A program made the translations under genes and the position numbers. This document shows, piece after piece, positions 1 to 4,977 of a stretch of DNA of 7,413 bases; within the stretch, counting starts at the first letter, position 1; each line of letters opens with the position of its first letter. The notes beneath the pieces were generated by a model. That model was given only the letters and a program-made list of their open reading frames with translations, searched no databases and was not told where the DNA came from. The stretch is from Candidatus Kaiserbacteria bacterium (GTDB taxonomy: Bacteria; Patescibacteriota; Minisyncoccia; Phycocordibacterales; UBA12088). The stretch spans positions 1 through 7,413 of the forward strand of contig PWVU01000040.1 in assembly GCA_003561715.1 (NCBI GenBank). Direction: 5' to 3'.

Positions 1-470
1 CCCGCCACAGGAATAAGAATGACAGGATAATGCCCGTATAACCAATGCGAACCTGCTTGTGCCTCATGATACTGCCACGCTCGCGCCGATGCCAGAAGTA
101 TGCCAATACTGATAAGCACGACTGACTCATAGAAAAGCGGCGCGCCAAAGAGTGCGAGTAGTAAGATCGGTGCAAGCGCCATACTTGCAAGCGCCATGCC
201 TGTTGCACAGGCAGTCACCCATCGAGATTCCGTCCACCTACCCAAGCGCCCATACAACTGCCACTGCCGAATCAACTCCCTGCGCACAAGGTGAAATGGA
301 ATGTCCGCATCGGGATAGCGCGCAAAGAAGATCGCGCCGATACCGGCTACCGCCAGTAACGATACCCGAGCGTCTCCCTGCGCAATGAGTGTCACCGAGC
401 AGACCAACCACAACACCAACGCCCCAAGCGCCTCCTTACCAAAGAATAATTTTGTAATGAGCAGTTTCAT
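1..470 (-). CDS. Membrane protein of unknown function, C-terminus beyond the window
   Basis: An open frame starts with ATG at 470 (protein begins MKLLITKLFFGKEALGAL) and stays open to the window edge, giving about 156 residues with no stop. It shows several hydrophobic stretches: roughly residues 16-30 (ALVLWLVCSVTLIA), 36-50 (VSLLAVAGIGAIFFA), 92-115 (an Ala/Leu-rich segment with APILLLALFGAPLF) and 117-130 (VVLISIGILLASA), followed by a further one at the edge. A short Arg-rich loop (VRRELIRQWQLYGRLGRW) lies between the second and third. It is therefore a multi-pass inner-membrane protein. I do not recognise the family. It is divergent from valS across a 98-bp gap, and no good Shine-Dalgarno precedes the ATG. 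The long uninterrupted frame, the hydrophobic pattern and the position of the start support a real gene; the function is unknown. Confidence 0.72.
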   Translation of the reverse strand, partial: MKLLITKLFFGKEALGALVLWLVCSVTLIAQGDARVSLLAVAGIGAIFFARYPDADIPFHLVRRELIRQWQLYGRLGRWTESRWVTACATGMALASMALAPILLLALFGAPLFYESVVLISIGILLASARAWQYHEAQAGSHWLYGHYPVILIPVA

Positions 471-478
471 TTTATGTC

Positions 479-506
479 TATGTACCTGTATGTACAGTAT
501 AGTATA
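479..506. promoter_or_regulatory. Divergent promoter region with a repeated TATGTAC motif
   Basis: In the 98-bp gap between the left membrane gene and valS, TATGTAC occurs twice exactly 10 bp apart (479-485 and 489-495). An overlapping inverted pair, TGTAC/GTACA, spans 481-496. Directly next to it, -10-like hexamers face both ways: TATAGT at 498-503 on plus, and TATACT at 501-496 and 506-501 on minus. I see no convincing -35 boxes. One-turn spacing beside opposed -10 boxes would fit an operator, but this is inference from arrangement only. Confidence 0.35.
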
Positions 507-568
507 GACTTGCCAGCACACGACATCCTGCTACTATGACAAAATCATTTACTAAGTAGTACTATCCT

Positions 569-2788
569 ATGAGCACAGCACCCGAACAGCCCAACATCCC
601 CGAGAAGTTTCTTTCGCCCTATGATCCGAATAAGGTCGAAAGTCGACTCTATGCTGCCTGGGAAGACTCTGATTTTTTCAATCCCGATATGTGTGTCAAA
701 AAGGGAATTACCCGAGCAGATGCAAAACCCTTCTCGATCGTACTCCCACCACCCAACGTTACCGGCACACTCCACCTGGGAGGCGCCCTAATGGTTACTA
801 TCGAGGATATTCTGGTGCGCTATCAACGCATGCGGGGCAAGAAAACGCTTTGGCTCCCAGGGACGGACTCGGCAGCTATCGCAACGCAGACCCGCGTAGA
901 AAAAAATATTCAGAAAGCAGAAGGTAAGACACGGCACGACTTAGGGCGCGAAGAACTCCTAAAACGCATTAGTGCGTTTGTGGAGGAAAATAAAGCAACT
1001 ATATTGAAACAATTCCGTGGTATGGGCGCGTCACTCGATTGGTCACGCTACCTCTACACCATGGACGAACAGCATTATCGTGCTGTTATGGAAGCATTCA
1101 TTCGTATGTATGACGCCGGACTTATATATCGTGGCAATAGAATTGTAAACTGGGATCCCAAAGGACAGACCACTATTTCGGATGATGAAATAGTCCACGA
1201 GGAGCGTGATGCAAAACTATACACTTTTCGCTATGCAAAAGACTTCCCTATCCCCATCGCAACAACTCGACTTGAGACCAAAGTTGGTGACACTGCAGTA
1301 GCAGTACATCCGGACGACGAGCGATACAAGAAGTTCATCGGTAAAGAATACGATGTCGTTTTTTGTGACACACTAATACACATCAAGATAATCGCGGACG
1401 AAAGCGTTGAAAAAGATTTTGGGACGGGAGCGCTGGGCGTTACTCCTGCACACTCTCATATTGACTGGGAAATAGCAGATCGGCACAACCTCCAGCGCCC
1501 CCAGGTCATCAACGAGTATGCCAAAATGATGGTGGAAGGTCGCCTCAAGGGAAAGAAAGTCGCCGAAGCGCGAGAAGAGGTGGTATCGTGGCTCAAAGAT
1601 GAAGGGCTGTTGGAAAAAGTAGAAGATATCAAACAGAACGTTGCTACCGCTGAACGAACCGGTGCGATCATAGAGCCACTTCCTAAGCTCCAGTGGTGGG
1701 TGAATGTTAACAAAGAGTTTGTTATCCCCTACTCGGATATACCAGGCATCGCATCCGGTGCAACCACGACACTCAAAGAGGTTATGCGCAAAAGTGTTGA
1801 AAGCGGCGCAGTGTCGTTTGTCTCTGAACGCTATGAGCGTGTGTACTACCACTGGATAGACAACCTGCGTGACTGGTGCATCTCACGACAAATATGGTTT
1901 GGCCACCGTATCCCCGTTTGGTACAAAGAAGGTGAGATGAAAGTGCAGATTGATTCTCCCGGTGCCGGTTGGGAGCAGGACGAGGATGTGCTCGACACAT
2001 GGTTCTCTTCAGGATTATGGACATTTTCGACGCTGGGATGGCCTGACAAGACCTCCGATCTCACAACATTCCATCCGACTGATGTTATCGAGAGCGGCTA
2101 CGACATTCTCTTCTTCTGGATGGCACGAATGATTCTGATGAGCGGATTCTTTCTGGGGCAGGTACCGTTTAGAACTATATATATCCACGGTCTCGTGCGA
2201 GACGAAAACGGAAGAAAACTGTCCAAATCACTGGGGAACAATATCGACCCCACCGAGGTAGGCGCCCAATATGGCACTGACGCACTTCGTATGGGTCTCA
2301 TTGTTGGAAACACTCCGGGAGCGGACTTTAACTTCAACCCTCAAAAAGTTGGTGCGTACAAAAAATTTGCCAATAAGCTTTGGAACATCACACGCTTTAT
2401 TTTTTCCGAAACTGAGGGTGTTACAGTCAATAACATGTTTAGCGAGTTTACGCCGGACGACCAAGCGCTTACAAAGCGTCGGAATGAACTCATGACCGAC
2501 ATAACTCGCGATATGGAAAATTATCGCTTCTATCTCGCCGCTGAAAAACTCTACCACTACACCTGGCACGAAGTGGCCGATGTTATCCTTGAAGAAAGCA
2601 AGACGATCTTTGCCGGAGAAGATGCGGATGCAAAAGCGTCACGTGCGCAATTCCTGTTGCATACTCTGCGCTCTCTCCTTATCGCACTTCATCCCTTTAT
2701 GCCGTATGTCACCGAGGAAATCTGGCAAGATTCGCCGTTCAAACGAGACGAACGACCGTTTTTGATGGTGGAGCAATGGATTGAGTAG
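569..2788 (+). CDS. valS: Valyl-tRNA synthetase, short form without the C-terminal arm
   Basis: A 739-residue class Ia aminoacyl-tRNA synthetase that charges tRNA-Val in the cytoplasm. The ValS nucleotide-binding signature PPPNVTGTLH is present at residues 60-69. The HIGH motif reads HLGG (69-72) instead of ending in His, and the usual GTDHAG segment reads GTDSAA (98-103). The CP1 editing domain (about 200-350) has TTRLET at 232-237, normally TTRPET, and keeps the FGTG...TPAH...D block, with D299 where the editing aspartate is expected. KLSKS at 550-554 is the KMSKS loop. The helical anticodon-binding domain follows (KFANKLWNITRFIF to FMPYVTEEIW). The protein stops right after the segment MVEQWIE, so the C-terminal coiled-coil arm seen in most bacterial ValS (about 880-950 residues) is missing. 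ATG at 569 gives a normal N-terminus; no Shine-Dalgarno is visible. Identification is secure; activity with the altered signature residues is not proven here. Confidence 0.97.
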   Translation: MSTAPEQPNIPEKFLSPYDPNKVESRLYAAWEDSDFFNPDMCVKKGITRADAKPFSIVLPPPNVTGTLHLGGALMVTIEDILVRYQRMRGKKTLWLPGTDSAAIATQTRVEKNIQKAEGKTRHDLGREELLKRISAFVEENKATILKQFRGMGASLDWSRYLYTMDEQHYRAVMEAFIRMYDAGLIYRGNRIVNWDPKGQTTISDDEIVHEERDAKLYTFRYAKDFPIPIATTRLETKVGDTAVAVHPDDERYKKFIGKEYDVVFCDTLIHIKIIADESVEKDFGTGALGVTPAHSHIDWEIADRHNLQRPQVINEYAKMMVEGRLKGKKVAEAREEVVSWLKDEGLLEKVEDIKQNVATAERTGAIIEPLPKLQWWVNVNKEFVIPYSDIPGIASGATTTLKEVMRKSVESGAVSFVSERYERVYYHWIDNLRDWCISRQIWFGHRIPVWYKEGEMKVQIDSPGAGWEQDEDVLDTWFSSGLWTFSTLGWPDKTSDLTTFHPTDVIESGYDILFFWMARMILMSGFFLGQVPFRTIYIHGLVRDENGRKLSKSLGNNIDPTEVGAQYGTDALRMGLIVGNTPGADFNFNPQKVGAYKKFANKLWNITRFIFSETEGVTVNNMFSEFTPDDQALTKRRNELMTDITRDMENYRFYLAAEKLYHYTWHEVADVILEESKTIFAGEDADAKASRAQFLLHTLRSLLIALHPFMPYVTEEIWQDSPFKRDERPFLMVEQWIE

Positions 2789-2823
2789 GAAGTTAGGGAG
2801 GTTAGGAAGTTAGGATTTAGACG

Positions 2824-2849
2824 AAAACGGTACCCTAGGTGCCGTTTTT
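2824..2849 (+). terminator. Rho-independent terminator after valS
   Basis: AAAACGGTACC (2824-2834) pairs with GGTGCCGTTTT (2838-2848) over 11 positions, including one G-U pair, with a 3-nt loop CTA and a terminal T run (2845-2849). It lies 36 bp past the valS stop, inside the repeat element. The A-rich 5' side means it could also act on transcripts from the other strand. Confidence 0.7.
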
Positions 2850-2870
2850 GAGCACAGCTTCGCTGTGCTC
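2850..2870. repeat. Perfect 9-bp hairpin in the centre of the repeat element
   Basis: GAGCACAGC (2850-2858) and GCTGTGCTC (2862-2870) are exact complements around a TTC loop; with one pair open the loop reads CTTCG. It directly follows the terminator T run and has no T run of its own, so it is more likely part of the repeat element or a transcript-end stabiliser than a second terminator. Confidence 0.55.
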
Positions 2871-2950
2871 TCTAACTTTCCTAACCTCCTAATTTCCTAG
2901 CGTCCCTATATTCTTAACACCCTAACCTCCCTAACTTCCCTAATCTGTCG

Positions 2951-2956
2951 TATACT
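2951..2956 (+). promoter_or_regulatory. Probable -10 box of the prsW-hsp20 operon
   Basis: TATACT lies 10 bp before the ATG at 2967, just outside the right end of the repeat element. Transcription from it would begin about 2963, leaving a leader of only a few nucleotides. There is no recognisable -35 and no Shine-Dalgarno. Confidence 0.4.
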
Positions 2957-2966
2957 GTTGAGTACA

Positions 2967-3668
2967 ATGAGTTTTGAGCTTGCTCTTTTTGTCGCCTTTA
3001 TGGGCGGACTGTTCCCCGCCCTCGTATGGCTGTGGCTGTTTCTTAAAGAAGACAGTGCGCATCCCGAACCGCGCCTGATCATCCTGCTTGCCTTTATTGC
3101 CGGTATGATCTCGGTATTCGTAGCGCTTGGATTTGAACAACTTACCGAACCGTACTTCAGCGGCTTTGCACTCATTCTCGTGTGGGCATTCATCGAGGAG
3201 GTGGTAAAATTCGGCGCCGCCGCCGCAAGTGTTCTCTGGCTTCCCTATTACGACGAGCCCATCGATGCGGTCATCTATATGGTGACCGTAGCACTCGGCT
3301 TTTCCGCCCTGGAAACGGCACTCTTTTTGATCGGACCATTGCGGGACGGTAGTATGGGCACCGCACTCCTTACCTCGAATCTGCGCTTTTTGGGCGCCGC
3401 ACTGTTGCACGTAGTCGCAAGCGCCGCGATCGGGTTTGGATTGGCATTTTCGTTCTACACCCGATCAATTGCCAAGAAGACGCTCTATGTTATAACGGGG
3501 ATACTGGTGGCAACTGCATTGCATACCTACTTTAACTTTTTTATAATGGGCGCAAGCGGTACTACAGTGATCTTCGTCTTTTTCATGGTATGGGTTGGCA
3601 TCATTGTGACCTTCATCCTCTTTGAAAAAGTGAAGCGCATCTGCGATCCATTATTCATAAACAAATAG
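2967..3668 (+). CDS. PrsW-family intramembrane metalloprotease
   Basis: A 233-residue multi-pass membrane protein of the PrsW (peptidase M82) family, in the CAAX-protease/ABI superfamily. Numbered from ATG 2967, the signature residues are FIEEVVKF with E77, E78 and K81; a D-E-P-I-D turn (96-100) leading to GFSALET with E116; H148 in ALLHVVASAAIGFG; and H186 in ALHTYFNF. These match the EExxK and paired-His pattern of the family's metal site. About seven to eight hydrophobic segments are visible, ending with a basic tail (EKVKRICDPLF). The best-known member, B. subtilis PrsW, cleaves the anti-sigma factor RsiW; no such target gene is present here, so the substrate is unknown. hsp20 begins 3 bp after the stop, implying co-transcription. 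A TTG at 2958 would add three residues; I prefer the ATG because it sits beyond the likely transcription start. The family call is strong, the role inferred. Confidence 0.88.
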   Translation: MSFELALFVAFMGGLFPALVWLWLFLKEDSAHPEPRLIILLAFIAGMISVFVALGFEQLTEPYFSGFALILVWAFIEEVVKFGAAAASVLWLPYYDEPIDAVIYMVTVALGFSALETALFLIGPLRDGSMGTALLTSNLRFLGAALLHVVASAAIGFGLAFSFYTRSIAKKTLYVITGILVATALHTYFNFFIMGASGTTVIFVFFMVWVGIIVTFILFEKVKRICDPLFINK

Positions 3669-3671
3669 TCT

Positions 3672-4181
3672 ATGCCTCGAGGAACCAAGCGATCATTTTT
3701 CGAACGACTTACCGGCTCAGTCGATGTCGACGAATACGATGAATTCGATGAGCAAGAGGAACTGTACGAGCCTGAAGAAGTTGAACCGATGCATACGCGC
3801 GAGCAAGAGCGCCGCCATCCTCGTAACGAGCTCTTGGAAGAAGAGGAGGAAGAGGGACAACTGACGGTTGATGTCTATCAGACAACCGAAGACATCGTAA
3901 TACAGTCTATCGTTGCGGGCGTTACCCCGAATGATCTGGACATTTCTATCACGCGGGACATGGTGACCATTCGCGGTAAGCGTGAAGAACAGCGTGAAGT
4001 GGATGATGAGAATTATTTCCAGCGTGAGCTGTATTGGGGATCGTTCTCACGCACCATTCTCCTCCCCGCTGAGATCGAGGTTGAGGAAGCAGAGGCGCAA
4101 GAAAAACACGGTCTTCTCACCATCCGTCTCCCCAAGATCGACAAAGAAAAACAAACGAAGTTGAAGGTGAAGTTTGGGTAA
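3672..4181 (+). CDS. Small heat-shock protein, Hsp20/alpha-crystallin family
   Basis: A 169-residue ATP-independent holdase chaperone. The alpha-crystallin domain covers about residues 63-155 (GQLTVDVYQTTEDIVIQSIVAGV onward), with the family hallmarks YWGSFSRTILLP (121-132) and GLLTIRLPK (147-155), the usual G-x-L-x-I-x-LPK strand. The short tail KLKVKFG could supply the IxI/V-type hydrophobic plug as L-K-V. The N-terminal arm (about 18-61) is unusually acidic, rich in Glu and Asp with a run of six Glu at 56-61, and probably disordered. Such arms commonly govern oligomer size and client binding. The gene starts 3 bp after prsW with no Shine-Dalgarno between them, so it is most likely translated from the same message. 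The pairing suggests a joint envelope or protein-stress response. It is followed by a tandem duplication and a terminator. Confidence 0.95.
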   Translation: MPRGTKRSFFERLTGSVDVDEYDEFDEQEELYEPEEVEPMHTREQERRHPRNELLEEEEEEGQLTVDVYQTTEDIVIQSIVAGVTPNDLDISITRDMVTIRGKREEQREVDDENYFQRELYWGSFSRTILLPAEIEVEEAEAQEKHGLLTIRLPKIDKEKQTKLKVKFG

Positions 4182-4185
4182 TTTA

Positions 4186-4213
4186 GTTTCTGGTTGCTCG
4201 TTTCTGGTTGCTC
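4186..4213. repeat. Tandem 14-bp duplication
   Basis: GTTTCTGGTTGCTC occurs twice head to tail (4186-4199, 4200-4213), just after the hsp20 stop codon and before the terminator. It looks like a slippage duplication in a non-coding tail; no function is apparent. Confidence 0.8.
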
Positions 4214-4216
4214 GAA

Positions 4217-4242
4217 AATGCCCCGGCGTGTACCGGGGCATT
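4217..4242. terminator. Bidirectional terminator between hsp20 and the NUDIX gene
   Basis: AATGCCCCGG (4217-4226) and CCGGGGCATT (4233-4242) form a perfect 10-bp GC-rich stem with a 6-nt loop. On the minus strand the stem is followed by a short T run (complement of 4215-4218); on plus it is followed by TTGTTA. It sits exactly between two converging genes and ends 1 bp before the NUDIX stop codon, as expected for a shared terminator. Confidence 0.85.
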
Positions 4243-4243
4243 G

Positions 4244-4676
4244 TTATGCGTCTCGAAATGCGGGCCACTCACCGCTTTTGTACGTTTCAATGTAAAATGC
4301 TTCGGCACCAAACAACTCGCTATTAGGTGGAACAGCATTAAGATCAAACCACCTCCACGCTTCATTCTTCTCTGGCTCTAATACCTGTGGCTCCCCTGAT
4401 TTCCACTCTGCAAACATACCGAGATCAAGATAGTGCTTCCCATCTGGAAACTTCAAGTTTGAAACGCACAACAATTCAACACCTCCCAGTTCTATCCCTG
4501 CTTCTTCATATGTCTCGCGACGCACACAATCTTCAATTGACTCACCCAGCTCAAGATGCCCCCCCCGGACCTCCCCACAAGCCCGCACCATGCGAACCTT
4601 TCCGCTTATGAAGCAACACTTTCCCGTCTTTAACTATAAAAACACCGACGCCGACACGTACACATGAATTGGTCAT
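4244..4676 (-). pseudogene. NUDT15-like NUDIX hydrolase, interrupted by a +1 frameshift
   Basis: Reading from ATG 4676 gives MTNSCVRVGVGVFIVKDG, then VLLHKRKGSHGAGLWGGPGG, before the frame collapses at TGA (4551-4553). The rest (HLELGESIEDCVRRETYEEA onward) is in the next frame and runs to the stop at 4244. The break is an 8-G tract (complement of 4559-4566); with seven Gs the two parts join as a 143-residue protein. In the joined protein the NUDIX box is G39-x5-E45-x7-R53-E54-x-x-E57-E58-x-G60, with all metal-binding glutamates present, and the tail NEAWRWFDLNAVPP fits the NUDT15/MTH2-type group that hydrolyses nucleoside triphosphates. The 3' fragment alone would start at an out-of-frame internal ATG (4591) and lacks the N-terminal strand. 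Possible causes are a sequencing error, a true mutation, or a switchable slippery tract. An extended -10 lies 6 nt before the ATG. Confidence 0.85.
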
Positions 4677-4682
4677 GCGGAC

Positions 4683-4691
4683 ACTATAGCA
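4683..4691 (-). promoter_or_regulatory. Extended -10 promoter of the NUDIX gene, probably leaderless
   Basis: TGCTATAGT on the minus strand is an extended -10 (TGn plus TATAGT). Six nucleotides (GTCCGC) separate it from ATG 4676, so the expected transcription start coincides with the A of the start codon. No -35 is evident, which is normal for extended -10 promoters. Confidence 0.55.
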
Positions 4692-4717
4692 CAAACATTT
4701 CGAGGTGGATCTCATTC

Positions 4718-4738
4718 TTGTACTTGGGGCCGGTCTCG
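4718..4738 (-). repeat. Near-copy of the tRNA-Phe 3' end, possibly an attachment-site scar
   Basis: This 21-bp stretch matches the tRNA 3' end and trailer (4896-4916) at 19 positions, including 13 identical bases in a row covering part of the T loop, the T stem and the start of the acceptor strand (CGAGACCGGCCCC on minus). It has the same orientation, about 180 bp downstream of the tRNA. Integrases that use tRNA 3' ends leave such direct repeats; a decayed tandem tRNA copy is the alternative. No integrase is present. Confidence 0.6.
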
Positions 4739-4844
4739 GTCACGGATTGCTAAGGATTATTCGTCGCAAACCCCTCAAATCCTAAGCATCCGCTACCCCG
4801 CCTCACGGTGGCAAAGCGACATGTTCCGACCTTCGAGCCCGGAC
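4739..4844. other. Non-coding spacer between the tRNA and the NUDIX gene
   Basis: Part of the roughly 220-bp gap from 4677 to 4898. It holds no convincing gene. An imperfect inverted pair, CTAAGGATT (4749-4757) and AATCCTAAG (4777-4785), has 8 of 9 complementary positions. The short minus-strand frame starting GTG at 4742 (VTETGPKYKNEIHLEMFVL, stop at 4684) has no supporting start signal and overlaps the tRNA-end copy, so I do not call it a gene. Confidence 0.4.
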
Positions 4845-4866
4845 GCACGCAAAGCAGTTTGCGTGC
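4845..4866. terminator. Hairpin downstream of tRNA-Phe, possible transcript end
   Basis: GCACGCAAA (4845-4853) and TTTGCGTGC (4858-4866) are perfect 9-bp complements around a 4-nt loop. It lies 33 bp past the tRNA 3' end on the minus strand. There is no T run after it on either strand, so it could be an attenuated terminator or an exonuclease barrier rather than a classical one. Confidence 0.45.
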
Positions 4867-4867
4867 T

Positions 4868-4907
4868 CCCCGAGCACTGCGCTCACTTCGTTCGTTTGTG
4901 CTCGGGG
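4868..4907 (-). repeat. Inverted repeat pairing the tRNA 3' acceptor strand with its trailer
   Basis: On the minus strand the last tRNA bases plus one trailer base, CCCCGAGCAC (complement of 4898-4907), are perfectly complementary to GTGCTCGGGG (complement of 4868-4877) 20 nt downstream. The downstream arm repeats the tRNA 5' acceptor sequence GCTCGGG. It can also fold on itself (GTGCTC/GAGCAC, 4863-4877). This gives alternative structures for the tRNA precursor 3' end. Confidence 0.7.
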
Positions 4908-4971
4908 CCGGTCTCGAACCGGCGACCTCTTCTTCTTCAGAGAAGCGCTCTACCAACTGAGCTACCCGAGC
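4899..4971 (-). tRNA. tRNA-Phe (anticodon GAA)
   Basis: A 73-nt cloverleaf with all stems fully paired: acceptor GCTCGGG/CCCGAGC with discriminator A, D stem GCTC/GAGC with loop AGTTGGTA, anticodon stem CTTCT/AGAAG with loop CTGAAGA, and T stem GCCGG/CCGGC with loop TTCGAGA. Positions 34-36 are GAA, which reads Phe codons. Position 37 is G rather than the A usual in bacterial tRNA-Phe, so the MiaA-type i6A modification, which needs A36-A37-A38, is not expected. CCA is not encoded (the trailer begins CAA), so a CCA-adding enzyme is needed. The 5' end is 6 bp after the stop codon of the HTH gene; it is either processed from that message or made from a weak promoter inside its tail (GATAGT at 4993-4988). 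Confidence 0.97.
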
Positions 4972-4977
4972 AAATTG

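Larger units (their letters stand above)
2786..2945. repeat. Nested inverted TAGG-repeat element, possibly MITE- or REP-like
   Basis: The left arm (2786-2820) is a run of degenerate 7-9 bp units that each begin with TAG: TAGGAAGT, TAGGGAGGT, TAGGAAGT, TAGGATT, TAG. The right side carries the complement twice: a distal copy, CCTAACCTCCCTAACTTCC at 2921-2939, that pairs perfectly over 19 bp with 2788-2806, and a closer, imperfect copy at about 2871-2899 that can pair with 2799-2816. Two compact hairpins (2824-2849, 2850-2870) sit in the centre. The whole could fold as one large cruciform or RNA structure. No protein is encoded in it. The first TAG unit is the stop codon of valS. A decayed miniature element or a genome-wide intergenic repeat are both possible. 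Confidence 0.75.

Noticed and set aside
560..565. TACTAT as the valS -10 box
   Set aside because: It is 3 nt from the ATG, so transcription would start inside the coding sequence; the TATAGT at 498-503 is a better but still weak candidate.
1373..1852. Minus-strand open frame of 159 codons inside valS
   Set aside because: It lies within the catalytic/editing region of valS, whose protein motifs explain the sequence fully.
2786..2945. CRISPR array or telomere-type repeat
   Set aside because: Units are only 7-9 bp, degenerate, arranged in inverted order and without spacers, so neither applies; the TTAGGG-like look is coincidental.
4750..4956. Minus-strand open frame covering the tRNA and its trailer
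   Set aside because: It is read through tRNA-Phe and the inverted repeats, so it is a by-product of structural RNA sequence.
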